This document shows positions 45,213 to 53,906 of a stretch of 64,000 bases of DNA, in pieces. Source of the stretch: Arthrobacter sp. Hiyo8 (GTDB lineage: Bacteria > Actinomycetota > Actinomycetes > Actinomycetales > Micrococcaceae); assembly GCA_001549895.1 (NCBI GenBank), contig AP014719.1, positions 62,001 to 126,000 of the forward strand, given 5' to 3'. Each line of letters starts with the position of its first letter. The stretch's first letter is position 1. The notes below the pieces were generated by a model. That model searched no databases. It was not told where the DNA came from and saw only the letters and a list, made by a program, of their open reading frames with translations. The position numbers were made by a program, and so were the translations under genes.

Positions 45213-45431
45213 ATGACTAAACACACCCGTGCCTGCGATGTCATCGCCGCTCCGGCTGACACCTCGATCACTGCCATGAACCGGCTCGAACGCGTCATCT
45301 GGCTCCAGCACCACGGCATTGCCGATGAACGGATCCTCGACGCGCTGTTCGATCCGGCCGACCCAGAGCTTGAGCGGTTCGTAACCGAACTCGCCGCAGC
45401 TCTCGAACCGCGGGGTCTTTCCGATGGCTGA
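45213..45431 (+). CDS. Small hypothetical protein
   Basis: 72 residues (ACDVIAAPADTSITAMNRLE, RVIWLQHHGIADERILDALF, DPADPELERFVTELAAALEP). Helical, acidic. It overlaps the start of the nuclease gene at 45424, so they are coupled. Confidence 0.5.
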   Translation: MTKHTRACDVIAAPADTSITAMNRLERVIWLQHHGIADERILDALFDPADPELERFVTELAAALEPRGLSDG

Positions 45432-45747
45432 GATCCGCGAGAACCCCATCGAGCGCCACCTGCTCACGCAGTGCCGTGCACATGGCTTCCTCTGCCTGAA
45501 GTTCATCTCGCCGGCGCGCGGCGGCATCCCTGACCGGATCGTGGTCACCTCCGGCACGCACGGCACCGTCTTCGTCGAGGTAAAGCGTCCTGGCGAAGAG
45601 CCGGACCCGCGGCAACGCGCGACCCACGCCAAGATGCGTCGCTTCGGAGCCGAGGTCTACGTCGTCAACAGCTACACGGCCGTCGAACACCTCATGCAGT
45701 ACCTCTCCGGAGCGTCGAACGCAGCACAGACCAAGCAGTCGGCGTAG
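45424..45747 (+). CDS. VRR-NUC domain nuclease
   Basis: HLLTQCRAHGFLCLKFISPA, RGGIPDRIVVTSGTHGTVFV, EVKRPGEEPDPRQRATHAKM, RRFGAEVYVVNS: the VRR-NUC pattern G-x-P-D-x-x-x ... E-x-K-x-P-G ... Q ... H is complete, with D near residue 38, E-x-K near 52 and a Q/H pair after it. This PD-(D/E)XK family cuts branched or Holliday-like DNA and is common in phages. 107 residues, typical for stand-alone members. Confidence 0.85.
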   Translation: MAEIRENPIERHLLTQCRAHGFLCLKFISPARGGIPDRIVVTSGTHGTVFVEVKRPGEEPDPRQRATHAKMRRFGAEVYVVNSYTAVEHLMQYLSGASNAAQTKQSA

Positions 45748-45797
45748 CAGAACCACCACCGCGGCCTCCCAGAAAAGACAACAGAAAGAAGCACGAG

Positions 45798-46166
45798 ATG
45801 ACACCCCCGACCACCATGCTCGACATCCCGCGTACGGCGCATGCCGAGCCCGAGATCACGATCTATGGTCCCGAACAGTGCCCGAACTGCGAAAAGGCCA
45901 TGGGTCTGTTCGACCGCAACAAGATTGCGTACACGAAGATCACCATCGAGCCCGGCGACAAGGATCATCGCTACATCACCGAAGAGCTCGGCTACACCGC
46001 CGCTCCGGTGATCGTCCTGACCTTCACGAGTGGGGCCAACCCTCACACGGTGCACTGGGGCGGCCATCGCATGGACATGCTCATGGCCACGAAGAGCCTG
46101 GTCGCGAACATCAGGGCAGCAGCTGAGGCCGAGACCGCCGACGAAGCTGTGCCGGTGTCGGCATGA
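45798..46166 (+). CDS. Glutaredoxin/NrdH-like redoxin
   Basis: ITIYGPEQCPNCEKAMGLFD carries the C-P-x-C redox pair; KIAYTKITIEPGDKDHRYIT, EELGYTAAPVIVLTFTSGAN (T-A-P-V, the cis-Pro) and WGGHRMDMLMATKSL complete the thioredoxin-like fold. NrdH-like proteins feed electrons to ribonucleotide reductase and are frequent on phages and plasmids that replicate autonomously. About 122 residues. The stop overlaps the next start as ATGA. Confidence 0.8.
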   Translation: MTPPTTMLDIPRTAHAEPEITIYGPEQCPNCEKAMGLFDRNKIAYTKITIEPGDKDHRYITEELGYTAAPVIVLTFTSGANPHTVHWGGHRMDMLMATKSLVANIRAAAEAETADEAVPVSA

Positions 46167-46552
46167 CCATCGTAGAGACAGCCCTGCCGCAGTTCGAGAC
46201 CAAGGACTCCGGCAAGCGGGACACCTATGCCTCGGGCATGAATCGCGAACCAGGCACCGGACGCCCGCGCTTCGACCTCCTCGTCCCGGAGAATGTGCCG
46301 TTCGACCAGCAGCTGCTCACGCGCTGCGCGGCCCTCATGGAGAGAGGCGCGCGGAAATATGCAGAGCGCAACTGGGAGAAGGCAGACTCGTTGGAAGAAC
46401 TCGAGCGCATGAAGGCCAGCGCGTTTCGCCACTTCATGCAATGGTTCGCTGGCGAGGCCGACGAGGACCATGCTGCCGCTGTTTTCTTCAACCTCCTGGC
46501 GGCTGAGACCACGGCCTACAAGATCGCGCAGGTCCCCAGGACTCGGACCTGA
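46163..46552 (+). CDS. DUF5664-like dATP/dGTP diphosphohydrolase-domain protein
   Basis: GTGRPRFDLLVPENVPFDQQ, LTRCAALMERGARKYAERNW, EKADSLEELERMKASAFRHF, MQWFAGEADEDHAAAVFFNL, LAAETTAYK: the order R-F-D-L ... G-A-x-K-Y-x-x-R-N-W-E-K ... R-H-x-x-x-W ... D-E-D-H ... A-A-x-F-x-x-L matches the helical all-alpha NTP hydrolase N-terminal domain used by phages to adjust dNTP pools. About 129 residues, fits the family length. Confidence 0.7.
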   Translation: MTIVETALPQFETKDSGKRDTYASGMNREPGTGRPRFDLLVPENVPFDQQLLTRCAALMERGARKYAERNWEKADSLEELERMKASAFRHFMQWFAGEADEDHAAAVFFNLLAAETTAYKIAQVPRTRT

Positions 46553-46556
46553 TCTC

Positions 46557-46632
46557 ATGAGTCGCGGACTGACCAAGACCCATGGACGCCGAAGCCAAGA
46601 TTTCGCTGCTCAAGGAGACCCTCAGCGTCTGA
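46557..46632 (+). CDS. Possible very small ORF, frame broken
   Basis: MSRGLTKT is joined to MDAEAKISLLKETLSV and TGA if one C is added near 46579 (ACCCATGG). It starts 5 bases after the upstream stop. A weak case. Confidence 0.3.
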
Positions 46633-46677
46633 CAGTGCTGGACCTGCTGTACCCACAACCGAAGGAGCACAACCGAC

Positions 46678-46824
46678 ATGTCCTGGCCCAAGAAAAAATC
46701 CGCACAGAGCAGCTCAACGCCTGAAGAGCAGCAGAAGAAGGACCTCTCCACCCCAGCGATCGTTGCCATCATGCTCGCCGCAGTCGTCGTCATCGGCGTC
46801 GGCTTGTGGCTGATGGTGGGCTGA
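46678..46824 (+). CDS. 48-residue single-pass membrane protein
   Basis: MSWPKKKSAQSSSTPEEQQK, KDLSTPAIVAIMLAAVVVIG, VGLWLMVG. The N-terminal half is basic and polar, the second half is one hydrophobic helix. GAAGGAG lies 9 bases upstream. Too short for most gene finders, but the signals are good. Confidence 0.55.
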   Translation: MSWPKKKSAQSSSTPEEQQKKDLSTPAIVAIMLAAVVVIGVGLWLMVG

Positions 46825-46949
46825 CACAGCGACTCTGTCACCACGTCTGCGCCTTCAGGCGCACGACACCATAACGACGCTGCCGCTGCGCACCCGATCA
46901 TCCCGAAAGGAGAGGGCGGCGCAGCCTTGCTGCGTTGCTCGCACCGCTC

Positions 46950-48811
46950 ATGACCATCCTCACCACCGCCGGGGCACCTCCCACGCCGCCGGGCCTCCGC
47001 CGGCTGCGTCTCCAGCCCAGCGCCCCAACGGCAGGTCCGTCTCCGTCCGCCTTCTCACTGATGCCGCACCAGCAGCAGGCCGTCGACTTCATCGCAAGCC
47101 GCCCGGCCTCCGGCGTATGGCTCGGCGTCGGAGCCGGCAAGACGATCACTGCTCTCTCCGCTCTCCAGTGCATCCGTCCCATCGGCCACATCCTGGTCAT
47201 CGCGCCCGTCGCGATCGCACGGTCCACCTGGCTCGACGAGATCGAGGAGCGCGGCTTCAACATCCGCACCCGTTCGCTGATCGTCGACGAGCGGGACCGC
47301 AAGCTCTCGAAGAAGCAGCGGCTCGAGCGCATCAAGCAGGTGTTCGTTGACCCGCCGACGATGTACTTCATCAACCAGGATCTGATCAGCCGTTCCCCGG
47401 ACAAGCGCTGCAAAGTCTGCCACGGCGACGGGCTGAAGGACCGCGTGTGCACCGCCTGCCAGACCGGGCTCGTCGACCAGATGCCCGTGCAGAAGCTCAG
47501 GGGTCCTGATGGAACGCTGCGCGACACCATCATCTGGCCGTTCCAGACCGTCATTGTCGACGAGTCCCAGGAGTTCAAGTCACACTCGTCCAATCGCTTC
47601 AAAGCCCTGCGCGTGGTCCGCCCGGCGATCACCAGGTTCATTGAACTGACGGGCACGCCTGCACCGAACGGTCTCGAGGACCTGTGGAGCCAGATCTATC
47701 TGCTCGATCAGGGCCAGGCGCTCGGCGCGACGATCACAGAATTCCGACGGCGGTGGTTCACGCCGAAGATGATCCCCGGTCAGACCGTCCCGGTCGGATG
47801 GGACCCGAACCCCGGGCCGAACAACAGATCCACCAGGCGATCTCGCACCTGGTGATGAGCGCGCAGAACACGGCCGTGGTTCTGCCTCCGCTCACGATCG
47901 AGAACGTTCACGTCAAGCTGCCCGCACACCTGATGGACGCCTACAAGGCGTTCAAGCGGGAGCTGGTCATCGACGTCGTCAACGAAGCTGCGCAGCGCAA
48001 GGCTGAGCGGGCTTACGACCAGTGGGTGCAGCATTCGCCGCAGCCCGAGGCGCAGGTGATCCGGGACCATCTCGCGACGCTCACGGGCACTGCGCTGTCG
48101 GACGCCTACGAGAAGTTCAAGGCCGGCATGATCCAGGACTTCCTCCAGGATCCCGACGCGCAGCTCATCAAGACGGTGATCGCCGAGAACCAGGCTGTGC
48201 TCACCAGCAAGCTCATGCAGTTCGCTTCGGGCACTCTCTACACCGCCGACCCGGACGATCCGTCGACCAAGGGCCAGTACGAGATCCTCCACGACGAGAA
48301 GATCCAGATGGCCGAGTACCTGATCCGCAACAACGGGGGAGACCCCATGCTGGTCGCGTACCACTTCAAGTCGGATCGCGAGCAGCTGATGCTCAAGCTC
48401 AACAGGGCCGGCATCAAGGCGGAGATCTTCGACGGTTCACGTGAGATGAAGCAGCGCTGGAGCAACAAGCAGATCCAGGTGATGCTGATCCACCCTGCCT
48501 CTGCTGGCGCAGGGCTGAACCTGCAGCACGGCGGCTCCACCATGATCTGGTACACGATGCCGTTCTCGCTGAAGCACTACCTGCAGACGAACGGCCGGCT
48601 CTTCCGGACTGGCCAGACCAAGCCGGTGCGCATCTACCAGCTGATCACCAAGGGCACGCAGGACGAGCGGATGCCGGTGGTGCTCCAGACCAAGGAGCTC
48701 ACCCAGGACCGACTCATCCGGGCCGTCGACGTCGAGAAGGGCCTCGAACTCGCCTTGATGGACGAGATCCGAGATGACCTCAACGACCTCTGGACGACCA
48801 CACGGCTGTGA
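46950..48811 (+). CDS. SNF2-like superfamily 2 helicase with zinc-finger insertion
   Basis: Helicase motifs in order: GVWLGVGAGKTITALSAL (I), ILVIAPVAIARSTW (Ia), TVIVDESQEFKSHSS (II, D-E-S-Q), IELTGTPAPNGLEDLWSQIY (III), then MLVAYHFKSDREQLMLKL (IV), QVMLIHPASAGAGLNLQHGG (V) and YLQTNGRLFRTGQTKPVRIY (VI, with R-x-x-R). Between motifs Ia and II a cysteine knuckle CKVCHGDGLKDRVCTACQTG (near residues 153-173) forms a treble-clef-like zinc site. One G is missing near 47815. About 621 residues. SNF2-like phage/plasmid helicases usually act in replication or recombination. Confidence 0.85.
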
Positions 48812-48886
48812 TCCTCACGCGGACGGCGGCGGGGCTGCACTTCCGCAGTCCCGCCGCCGCCCAGCATTGCTCTCCCACCAATAGGG

Positions 48887-48907
48887 AATCGGCAAAGCCG
48901 ATTCGGG
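48887..48907 (+). repeat. Short intergenic hairpin, family A
   Basis: GAATCGGC, AAA, GCCGATTC, GGG. The next start codon is 98 bases downstream. Confidence 0.65.
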
Positions 48908-49004
48908 CGGTGCACCAGAACAAATAGCCAGCCGTGCGCCGGCGTGCCATCGCCCGCCTCACCCGTTCCATCACGAAACCGACCTGAGCCTGGAGGGCTG
49001 ATCC

Positions 49005-49582
49005 ATGACCATTCGTGCACTGCTCATCCCCGTTGACACCGAACAGCCGCTCCGCATCGTCGAGATCCCCGAGAGCGAATCCCTCGCACAGCTGCAGGCC
49101 CTCGTAGAGGGTTATGTCGAGTGCATCGACCTTCAGCATGGTGTCACCAGCTGGCTGAACGAGGAAGGAAAGCTCACCGGCCTGCAGTACAACCCTCGCT
49201 CCCAGCGGCTCTACCTCGAGGCATACGGCCCGGCCGACATCCTCGTCGGTCCCGCCGTGCTCACCGGTGGCGCTGACGACCAGGGCTCCACTCTCGGTCT
49301 CTCTGATGCCCAGCTCGACCACGTGGATCAGCTGCTCGGCCCGTTCGCCCGCGTTTGGATCGAGAACACCTACAGCGACGGCCACGAATCTACCACCGAG
49401 GTCTGGCTTACTCCTCCCGCGGGCGACTCCGCACAGAAACTCGAGGATTGGTGGCAGGACGAGGTCTTTGAGCACACCGGGACGGCCACGGTGCTGACAG
49501 CTCCCTTGGCTCGCTCCTCACCGCCACTGTGCTTTCTGGCCCCGCGCACCTGGTGGGGCAGACCTTCGAGTGGGGCGACTGA
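49005..49582 (+). CDS. DUF3846-like protein
   Basis: IRALLIPVDTEQPLRIVEIP, ESESLAQLQALVEGYVECID, LNEEGKLTGLQYNPRSQRLY, GPADILVGPAVLTGGADDQG resemble DUF3846, in which a small alpha/beta domain with N-E-x-G-K/L-x-x-x-x-x-N is followed by the I-x-G-x-A/V motif. The role is unknown; it is common on conjugative and phage DNA. One base is missing near 49500; the true end is HLVGQTFEWGD at 49580. Confidence 0.6.
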
Positions 49583-49629
49583 GCCATGCACACGATCCAG
49601 AAAGGCACCACAGCCATGAAGACCCCTGA

Positions 49630-49977
49630 ATGGATTGCCCGGAATTCGTTCGTTCCCAGGGCCTCCGTCAGCGCACTCATTGGGAGTGGGACGGTGAAGT
49701 CGACACCTTCGTCCTCGCCTGGGACCGCTATACCGCGGGCCTAGACGCCGCAGGCCGTGACTACGGCTACTCCCGGTTGCTCAGATCCTCCGACCACGAC
49801 CGGGCTGCACAGGCACTTCGGATCAATGCAGATCAGCTGCCGAAAGGGCTTGACCAGCAGGGGTTCATCGCCTTCCTCGACTCGCTTTCCGGAACCTACC
49901 AGCGCCAGACCGACGCAGCCCGTGCTCTGATCTGCTCGCTCACGGAAGATGGAAGCTTCGAGCTTCACGCAGCATAA
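49630..49977 (+). CDS. Hypothetical protein
   Basis: HWEWDGEVDTFVLAWDRYTA, GLDAAGRDYGYSRLLRSSDH, DRAAQALRINADQLPKGLDQ, QGFIAFLDSLSGTYQRQTDA. A mainly helical protein of about 115 residues. An ATG at 49616 (MKTPEWIARN) with a frame change is an alternative start; the sequence between 49616 and 49680 supports either. No family is recognised. Confidence 0.5.
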   Translation: MDCPEFVRSQGLRQRTHWEWDGEVDTFVLAWDRYTAGLDAAGRDYGYSRLLRSSDHDRAAQALRINADQLPKGLDQQGFIAFLDSLSGTYQRQTDAARALICSLTEDGSFELHAA

Positions 49978-49982
49978 AGAGT

Positions 49983-51065
49983 TCAACTACCCCCATGAAG
50001 CGAAGAAGAGAAGGATCGCTGCTTCCCTTTGCGACATTCCTTCGCCAAGGCGTGGATCATGTGAAGATCTTCAAGCCGCGTGGATCTTGGCGGCAACGCC
50101 TGGGAGATGGTTGGAGCAAATCGATCTTCTGTGGTCTCACTACGGATCAGGAGCGCAGCCACTTCCTTGACGGACAACTGGCGTTCCGTATCGACCCGCA
50201 GAGTGGAAAGGGCATCGGAAATCTCAATATAGGCCCGTTGCGTGCGCGCTGAGGCTGGCAGTTGCATCCGGAGCCGGAGTTCGGAAGATGACAGATGAAC
50301 TGAAACTTCCCACAACCTGCCGAGTTGCCAGAGTCGATACCTCGCGACAATGGCAGCCCAAGCTCGTTCGCCAAAACCCAGCAGTGCCGCCCCACCAACA
50401 CACAAACTGAGAAATATGCCTGTTGGAGCACGAATGCTGGCGACGTCTTGGTGAACCCCGATCAAGACGGAACCACCGAGCACAACGTTCACCCAGATGA
50501 ACCCTGCGCACCCAAGGCCAACCATCACCAGCGCGACTGCACTGATGGGGCGGCGGCCGAACTCACGCGGCACTCGTGAAAAGGACAAGCTCAGCAGCTG
50601 AAGCAGACCCCAAATGATGTAGAGGTGAAAAACAGCGATGTGGAGCGCCACCGCCGGATTGAGCGGGTCGATCTTGGTCAGATCGTTGATCGGAGGAGCC
50701 CAGGCGAATCCCAATGGCCACGTTGCAAACAAGACCAGAGTGACCAGACCTGACCGTACCTGAGCGCGCCTCAAGGTCACTTGTGGAATCTGTTCAAAGC
50801 GCAGAGTCAAGACGATCACCTCGAGGGCCCCGATGAGAATACCCAGCAGACCGTGCCACATCGCTAACCCGAAGTTGAAAAACGACGCAGTCAGCGTCAT
50901 AGTCCCATAGGCCGTAGCAGCGACCCCCAAAGTCAACAGCGCGACACTCATCGCCTGATGATTCACTGTCTCTCGCTGATCCTTGAGGCGAACTGTCCTT
51001 TCGACGGCAAGAAAAAGTGACACGCCGGCCAGAGCGATGAAGATCCAGTTGACTTTGTCGACCAT
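49983..51065 (-). CDS. Seven-helix membrane protein (MAB_1171c-like)
   Basis: Helices: NWIFIALAGVSLFLAVERTV, MSVALLTLGVAATAYGTMTL, GLAMWHGLLGILIGALEVIV, GLVTLVLFATWPLGFAWAPP, LHIAVFHLYIIWGLLQLLSL, ISAVALVMVGLGCAGFIWVN, IFLSLCVGGAALLGFGERAW. The cytoplasmic C-terminus (LRMQLPASARTQRAYIEISD, LRVDTERQLSVKEVAALLIR) is soluble. This layout, next to an ImmA/IrrE peptidase and an XRE regulator, matches the MAB_1171c-type transporter-like family of actinobacterial elements. It is the last gene of the operon. Confidence 0.65.
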   Translation of the reverse strand: MVDKVNWIFIALAGVSLFLAVERTVRLKDQRETVNHQAMSVALLTLGVAATAYGTMTLTASFFNFGLAMWHGLLGILIGALEVIVLTLRFEQIPQVTLRRAQVRSGLVTLVLFATWPLGFAWAPPINDLTKIDPLNPAVALHIAVFHLYIIWGLLQLLSLSFSRVPREFGRRPISAVALVMVGLGCAGFIWVNVVLGGSVLIGVHQDVASIRAPTGIFLSLCVGGAALLGFGERAWAAIVARYRLWQLGRLWEVSVHLSSSELRLRMQLPASARTQRAYIEISDALSTLRVDTERQLSVKEVAALLIRSETTEDRFAPTISQALPPRSTRLEDLHMIHALAKECRKGKQRSFSSSLHGGS

Positions 51066-51076
51066 CACCAGAACTC

Positions 51077-51562
51077 TTACTGCCAGCGCTCATCAAAGAA
51101 CGTATGACCGCCTCGGAGAACGCGCTCTCTCAGAAGGAACGAGAGGTGCGTTCCCAGCAATTCGGCGTCCGCTTCGGGCCCTTCTTCATAAGTGTCCCGA
51201 GCAGCGACAACCGACCGCACCAGATCCTCGTCAAGTCCGGTCACGAGCCCCGAATCCATGAGGGAATCCGCAAGATCTGCGGTGTGCGCATGGCCCAGCA
51301 GAGCATGAGCCACTTCATGGCAGACAATCGCGGCCGTTCTCTCCGGCGACGTCGAAGAGGACACCACGATGTAGTCTGCGGCTTCAGTCGAGATCAACAA
51401 CCCGGACCGGGCTGAGCCCAGATCTTCGGTCAGAAGTGTCAACGGCCTCCCGCGGCTCTGGGAAAGAGCCTCCAAAAGGTCTGCTACTTCACCGCTTGCC
51501 GGAAGTAGCTCCTCGGCAGCTTTCAGTGCCGATCGAAGGTGGGGTTCCCAAATGTTCCGCAT
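51077..51562 (-). CDS. ImmA/IrrE-type metallopeptidase
   Basis: AAIVCHEVAHALLGHAHTAD contains the zinc-binding H-E-x-x-H (HEVAH) motif and a third ligand region further on (DEDLVRSVVAARDTYEEGPEADAE, E/D-rich helix). The N-terminal part, RSALKAAEELLPASGEVADL, RPLTLLTEDLGSARSGLLIS, fits the usual fold. 161 residues. Such peptidases cleave a repressor (here probably the XRE protein) and switch on mobile elements. It follows the hydrolase gene by 18 bases. Confidence 0.8.
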   Translation of the reverse strand: MRNIWEPHLRSALKAAEELLPASGEVADLLEALSQSRGRPLTLLTEDLGSARSGLLISTEAADYIVVSSSTSPERTAAIVCHEVAHALLGHAHTADLADSLMDSGLVTGLDEDLVRSVVAARDTYEEGPEADAELLGTHLSFLLRERVLRGGHTFFDERWQ

Positions 51563-51580
51563 CAATCCCGAACTGTCTGT

Positions 51581-52435
51581 TTATGGGGCAGGTATTCCTA
51601 GGATCGCCTGAACAATCTGCCGCCGTGCCTGCTTACCCTCGGGGATCGGCAGGAGCGGGTAGACGTGAATGTGGCCGGCCTTCTCGTGGTACTCAACGTC
51701 CACACCTGCGCTCCGGGCCTGCTCAACAAAGAGCCGTGTGTCCGGATTGAGGATGTCCCGAGTGCCACTGAAGACCAGAAGCTTGGAGAGCCCCCATAGC
51801 TCTCCGAGGAATGGATTGAGAACCGCGTCGTCGACATCGTCTCCGGCCCACATCTCAACCAACTCCAACTGGCCACGCTTCACAAGCCATGGATCCAAAG
51901 TTTGAACAGTATCGATCTCAGGGTTGGTCATCCGCAAGTCAAGTGCCGGAGAGATCAACACCGTGAGCGCCGCTGGAGAGCCCTCGTTCCTCAGCAAAAG
52001 GCTCGCTGACATGGCGATAGAGCCGCCAGCGGAATCACCCATCAACGTCAGAGGACCCGGGTACTTTTGTGACAGCTTTGTGACAAATGGAACAACTTCT
52101 GCCGCTGTCCCACCCTCATGTGCCAATGGATACACCGGCATGATCACAGTAGAGAACGTCTCTTCCGCCAGCTGTTCGATCAGCTTCCAATGATACGAAG
52201 ACGCCTCGTGAATCCACCCTCCGCCGTGGAGATACATGATCGTGCCCCGCGACGGACCCTTCACGGGAGAGATAGTAAAGACACGCCAACCGTCAACCAT
52301 GGCCGCGGACACGCGGACTCCAGGTCGATGCCGCTTGGGGCGCTGACGGATCGCGGATGAAGGGCCAGATGATCCAGGTGAAGACGGACAGCCTCTCGCG
52401 TCAGGTAGTTCTTGTTCGCTTTCCGCCAGCGCATG
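51581..52435 (-). CDS. Alpha/beta hydrolase (hormone-sensitive lipase-like)
   Basis: GTIMYLHGGGWIHEASSYHW has the H-G-G-G-W oxyanion motif, TLMGDSAGGSIAMSASLLLR the G-D-S-A-G-G nucleophile, ISPALDLR the family follow-up, GTRDILNPDTRLFVEQAR the acid and KAGHIHVYPLLP the histidine. All catalytic elements of family IV esterases are complete. One more C near 52347 joins the N-terminal MRWRKANKNYLTREAV. About 285 residues. Why a small-molecule esterase lies in this regulatory operon is unclear. Confidence 0.8.
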   Translation of the reverse strand, partial: HALAESEQELPDARGCPSSPGSSGPSSAIRQRPKRHRPGVRVSAAMVDGWRVFTISPVKGPSRGTIMYLHGGGWIHEASSYHWKLIEQLAEETFSTVIMPVYPLAHEGGTAAEVVPFVTKLSQKYPGPLTLMGDSAGGSIAMSASLLLRNEGSPAALTVLISPALDLRMTNPEIDTVQTLDPWLVKRGQLELVEMWAGDDVDDAVLNPFLGELWGLSKLLVFSGTRDILNPDTRLFVEQARSAGVDVEYHEKAGHIHVYPLLPIPEGKQARRQIVQAILGIPAP

Positions 52436-52484
52436 ATCGAGGCATCAGCTTGCCCAGGACACTCATCTTCCCTGAAGTCACGAT

Positions 52485-52942
52485 CTACTGCTCTTTCTTG
52501 TCTTTGTCGATTCCCTCGATCTTGCGAATCTGATCAAGCACGGCCAGCACGGAACCCAGGCCCTCTTGTGACACCCATGAGCCCGAGTCAGGAGCCTCTT
52601 GACCCCGGCGTCACGCATCGCGGTAATGATTTCGAGCGATTCCTGAATCTCTGTCGCAGCGGTGTCATCTGCGAAGTAGGAGAGCGGGACATGGAACAAC
52701 TCCGCCAACCCTGCCAGGAGCACGAACGACGGATTCCGACGACGACCAGACCGCAATGCTCTGATGTGGTTGGCCGTTACCACAATCCCTTGCGCCTGAA
52801 GTGCCTCAGCAACTGACTGTGAAGTATGAAAAGTACGGTCTTCCACACTCTTCGGTACCGTCCTGAACAGCTGATCTAGCCGCTCAGCGAGGTGCGGCAG
52901 CTCATCTGGTCGGTGCTGGCCGGGATCAATCTCTGGATTCAT
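52485..52942 (-). CDS. XRE-family transcriptional regulator
   Basis: HTSQSVAEALQAQGIVVTAN, HIRALRSGRRRNPSFVLLAG and LAELFHVPLSYFADDTAATE form the helix-turn-helix and the usual following helix (V-P-x-x-Y-F). One G is missing near 52603; the corrected end is EAPDSGSWVSQEGLG, VLAVLDQIRKIEGIDKDKKE. About 152 residues. It heads the operon and lies next to a perfect palindrome that probably is its operator; ImmA/IrrE at 51077 would inactivate it. Confidence 0.7.
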
Positions 52943-52961
52943 AGGTGTTCCTCGTGGAGTC

Positions 52962-52990
52962 AACTCACACCGGCCTCTCCGGTGTGAGTT
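52962..52990. promoter_or_regulatory. Operator-like palindrome upstream of the XRE gene
   Basis: AACTCACACCGG, CCTCT, CCGGTGTGAGTT: 12 perfect pairs, with a further GTGTGAGTC half-site about 30 bases away. Its position, 20 bases upstream of the XRE start, fits autorepression. Confidence 0.6.
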
Positions 52991-53170
52991 GCATTAGCAC
53001 CTCTATGGTATCGCGAGTGTGAGTCGCGCGCGTCTAGGGACGCACCAAAACAAACCGACCGACTTGCTTGTGCGTCTGTAGATGCTACGCTGATCACCAT
53101 TGCGTCTGTAGGAACGATTGGGTCCGGTTGATGATCTGGGCTCAAACCTAATAAGGATTGGATTGAGTAG

Positions 53171-53680
53171 ATGGTCAACAGCGACTCGATTGCAGATGAG
53201 TTCAAGGGCTTCAACGATGCCCGCCGAATCATGTGGTGCCACGAGATCCGCGCCCGCGTGATCGAGCGCCTCGAGTTGACGAGCTTCCTCACCGATGTGG
53301 CCATCGCTGCTGTGCACGTCGACAACACCAGCCGCGCCGATCGGGTCTACCTCACCGCGTTCGACGCCGCTGGCCGACAGCTGCGCGGCGACACGCTCTA
53401 CATCGACGAGCCGGGTCAGCACCTCGATATCGCACCCGAGTTCGACCACGACTTCACCAACATGGCCGTCACGCCTGGATCCGACCTCGAAGCAACGGTC
53501 AACCGTGAGTACGGCTGGGTCATCAACATGCAGGCACTGCGCGCCTACGATCTCATCGCCGACCGCCGCACCACGCAGCGCGCTGTGCTGCTGGCGCACC
53601 TGCCGGATCTGATGAATCGAGGGGAGGCCCGAGGCTTCCTCTTCGGACCGAGTGACTCCGGCAACGCCGACGCAGCCTGA
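53171..53680 (+). CDS. Hypothetical protein
   Basis: DSIADEFKGFNDARRIMWCH, EIRARVIERLELTSFLTDVA, AAVHVDNTSRADRVYLTAFD, AAGRQLRGDTLYIDEPGQHL, DHDFTNMAVTPGSDLEATVN. An alpha/beta protein of 169 residues. Two direct repeats GCGTCTGTAG (about 53070 and 53103) lie in the upstream region shared with the XRE operon. No family is recognised. A terminator follows. Confidence 0.55.
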   Translation: MVNSDSIADEFKGFNDARRIMWCHEIRARVIERLELTSFLTDVAIAAVHVDNTSRADRVYLTAFDAAGRQLRGDTLYIDEPGQHLDIAPEFDHDFTNMAVTPGSDLEATVNREYGWVINMQALRAYDLIADRRTTQRAVLLAHLPDLMNRGEARGFLFGPSDSGNADAA

Positions 53681-53712
53681 ACTCAACCTCGTCACCTGCT
53701 GTTCGCTGACCA

Positions 53713-53749
53713 GAACGCCCCGCAAGGATCCAAGCCCAGCGGGGCGTTC
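53713..53749 (+). terminator. Rho-independent terminator
   Basis: GAACGCCCCGC and GCGGGGCGTTC pair perfectly, followed by TTGTTTT. Confidence 0.85.
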
Positions 53750-53906
53750 TTGTTTTCGTGGAGACCGTGTGAGCACGGGTGATGCAAGAGCGGGGGACCG
53801 ACTCACGTCGGTCCCGGGGGAAGAGATGTGACGTGTTCCGAATCCGGGCAAGACCCGGATTCCCCAGCGCCACGAGCAGACGTTCGAACAACCGAAAGAG
53901 GCTTCA

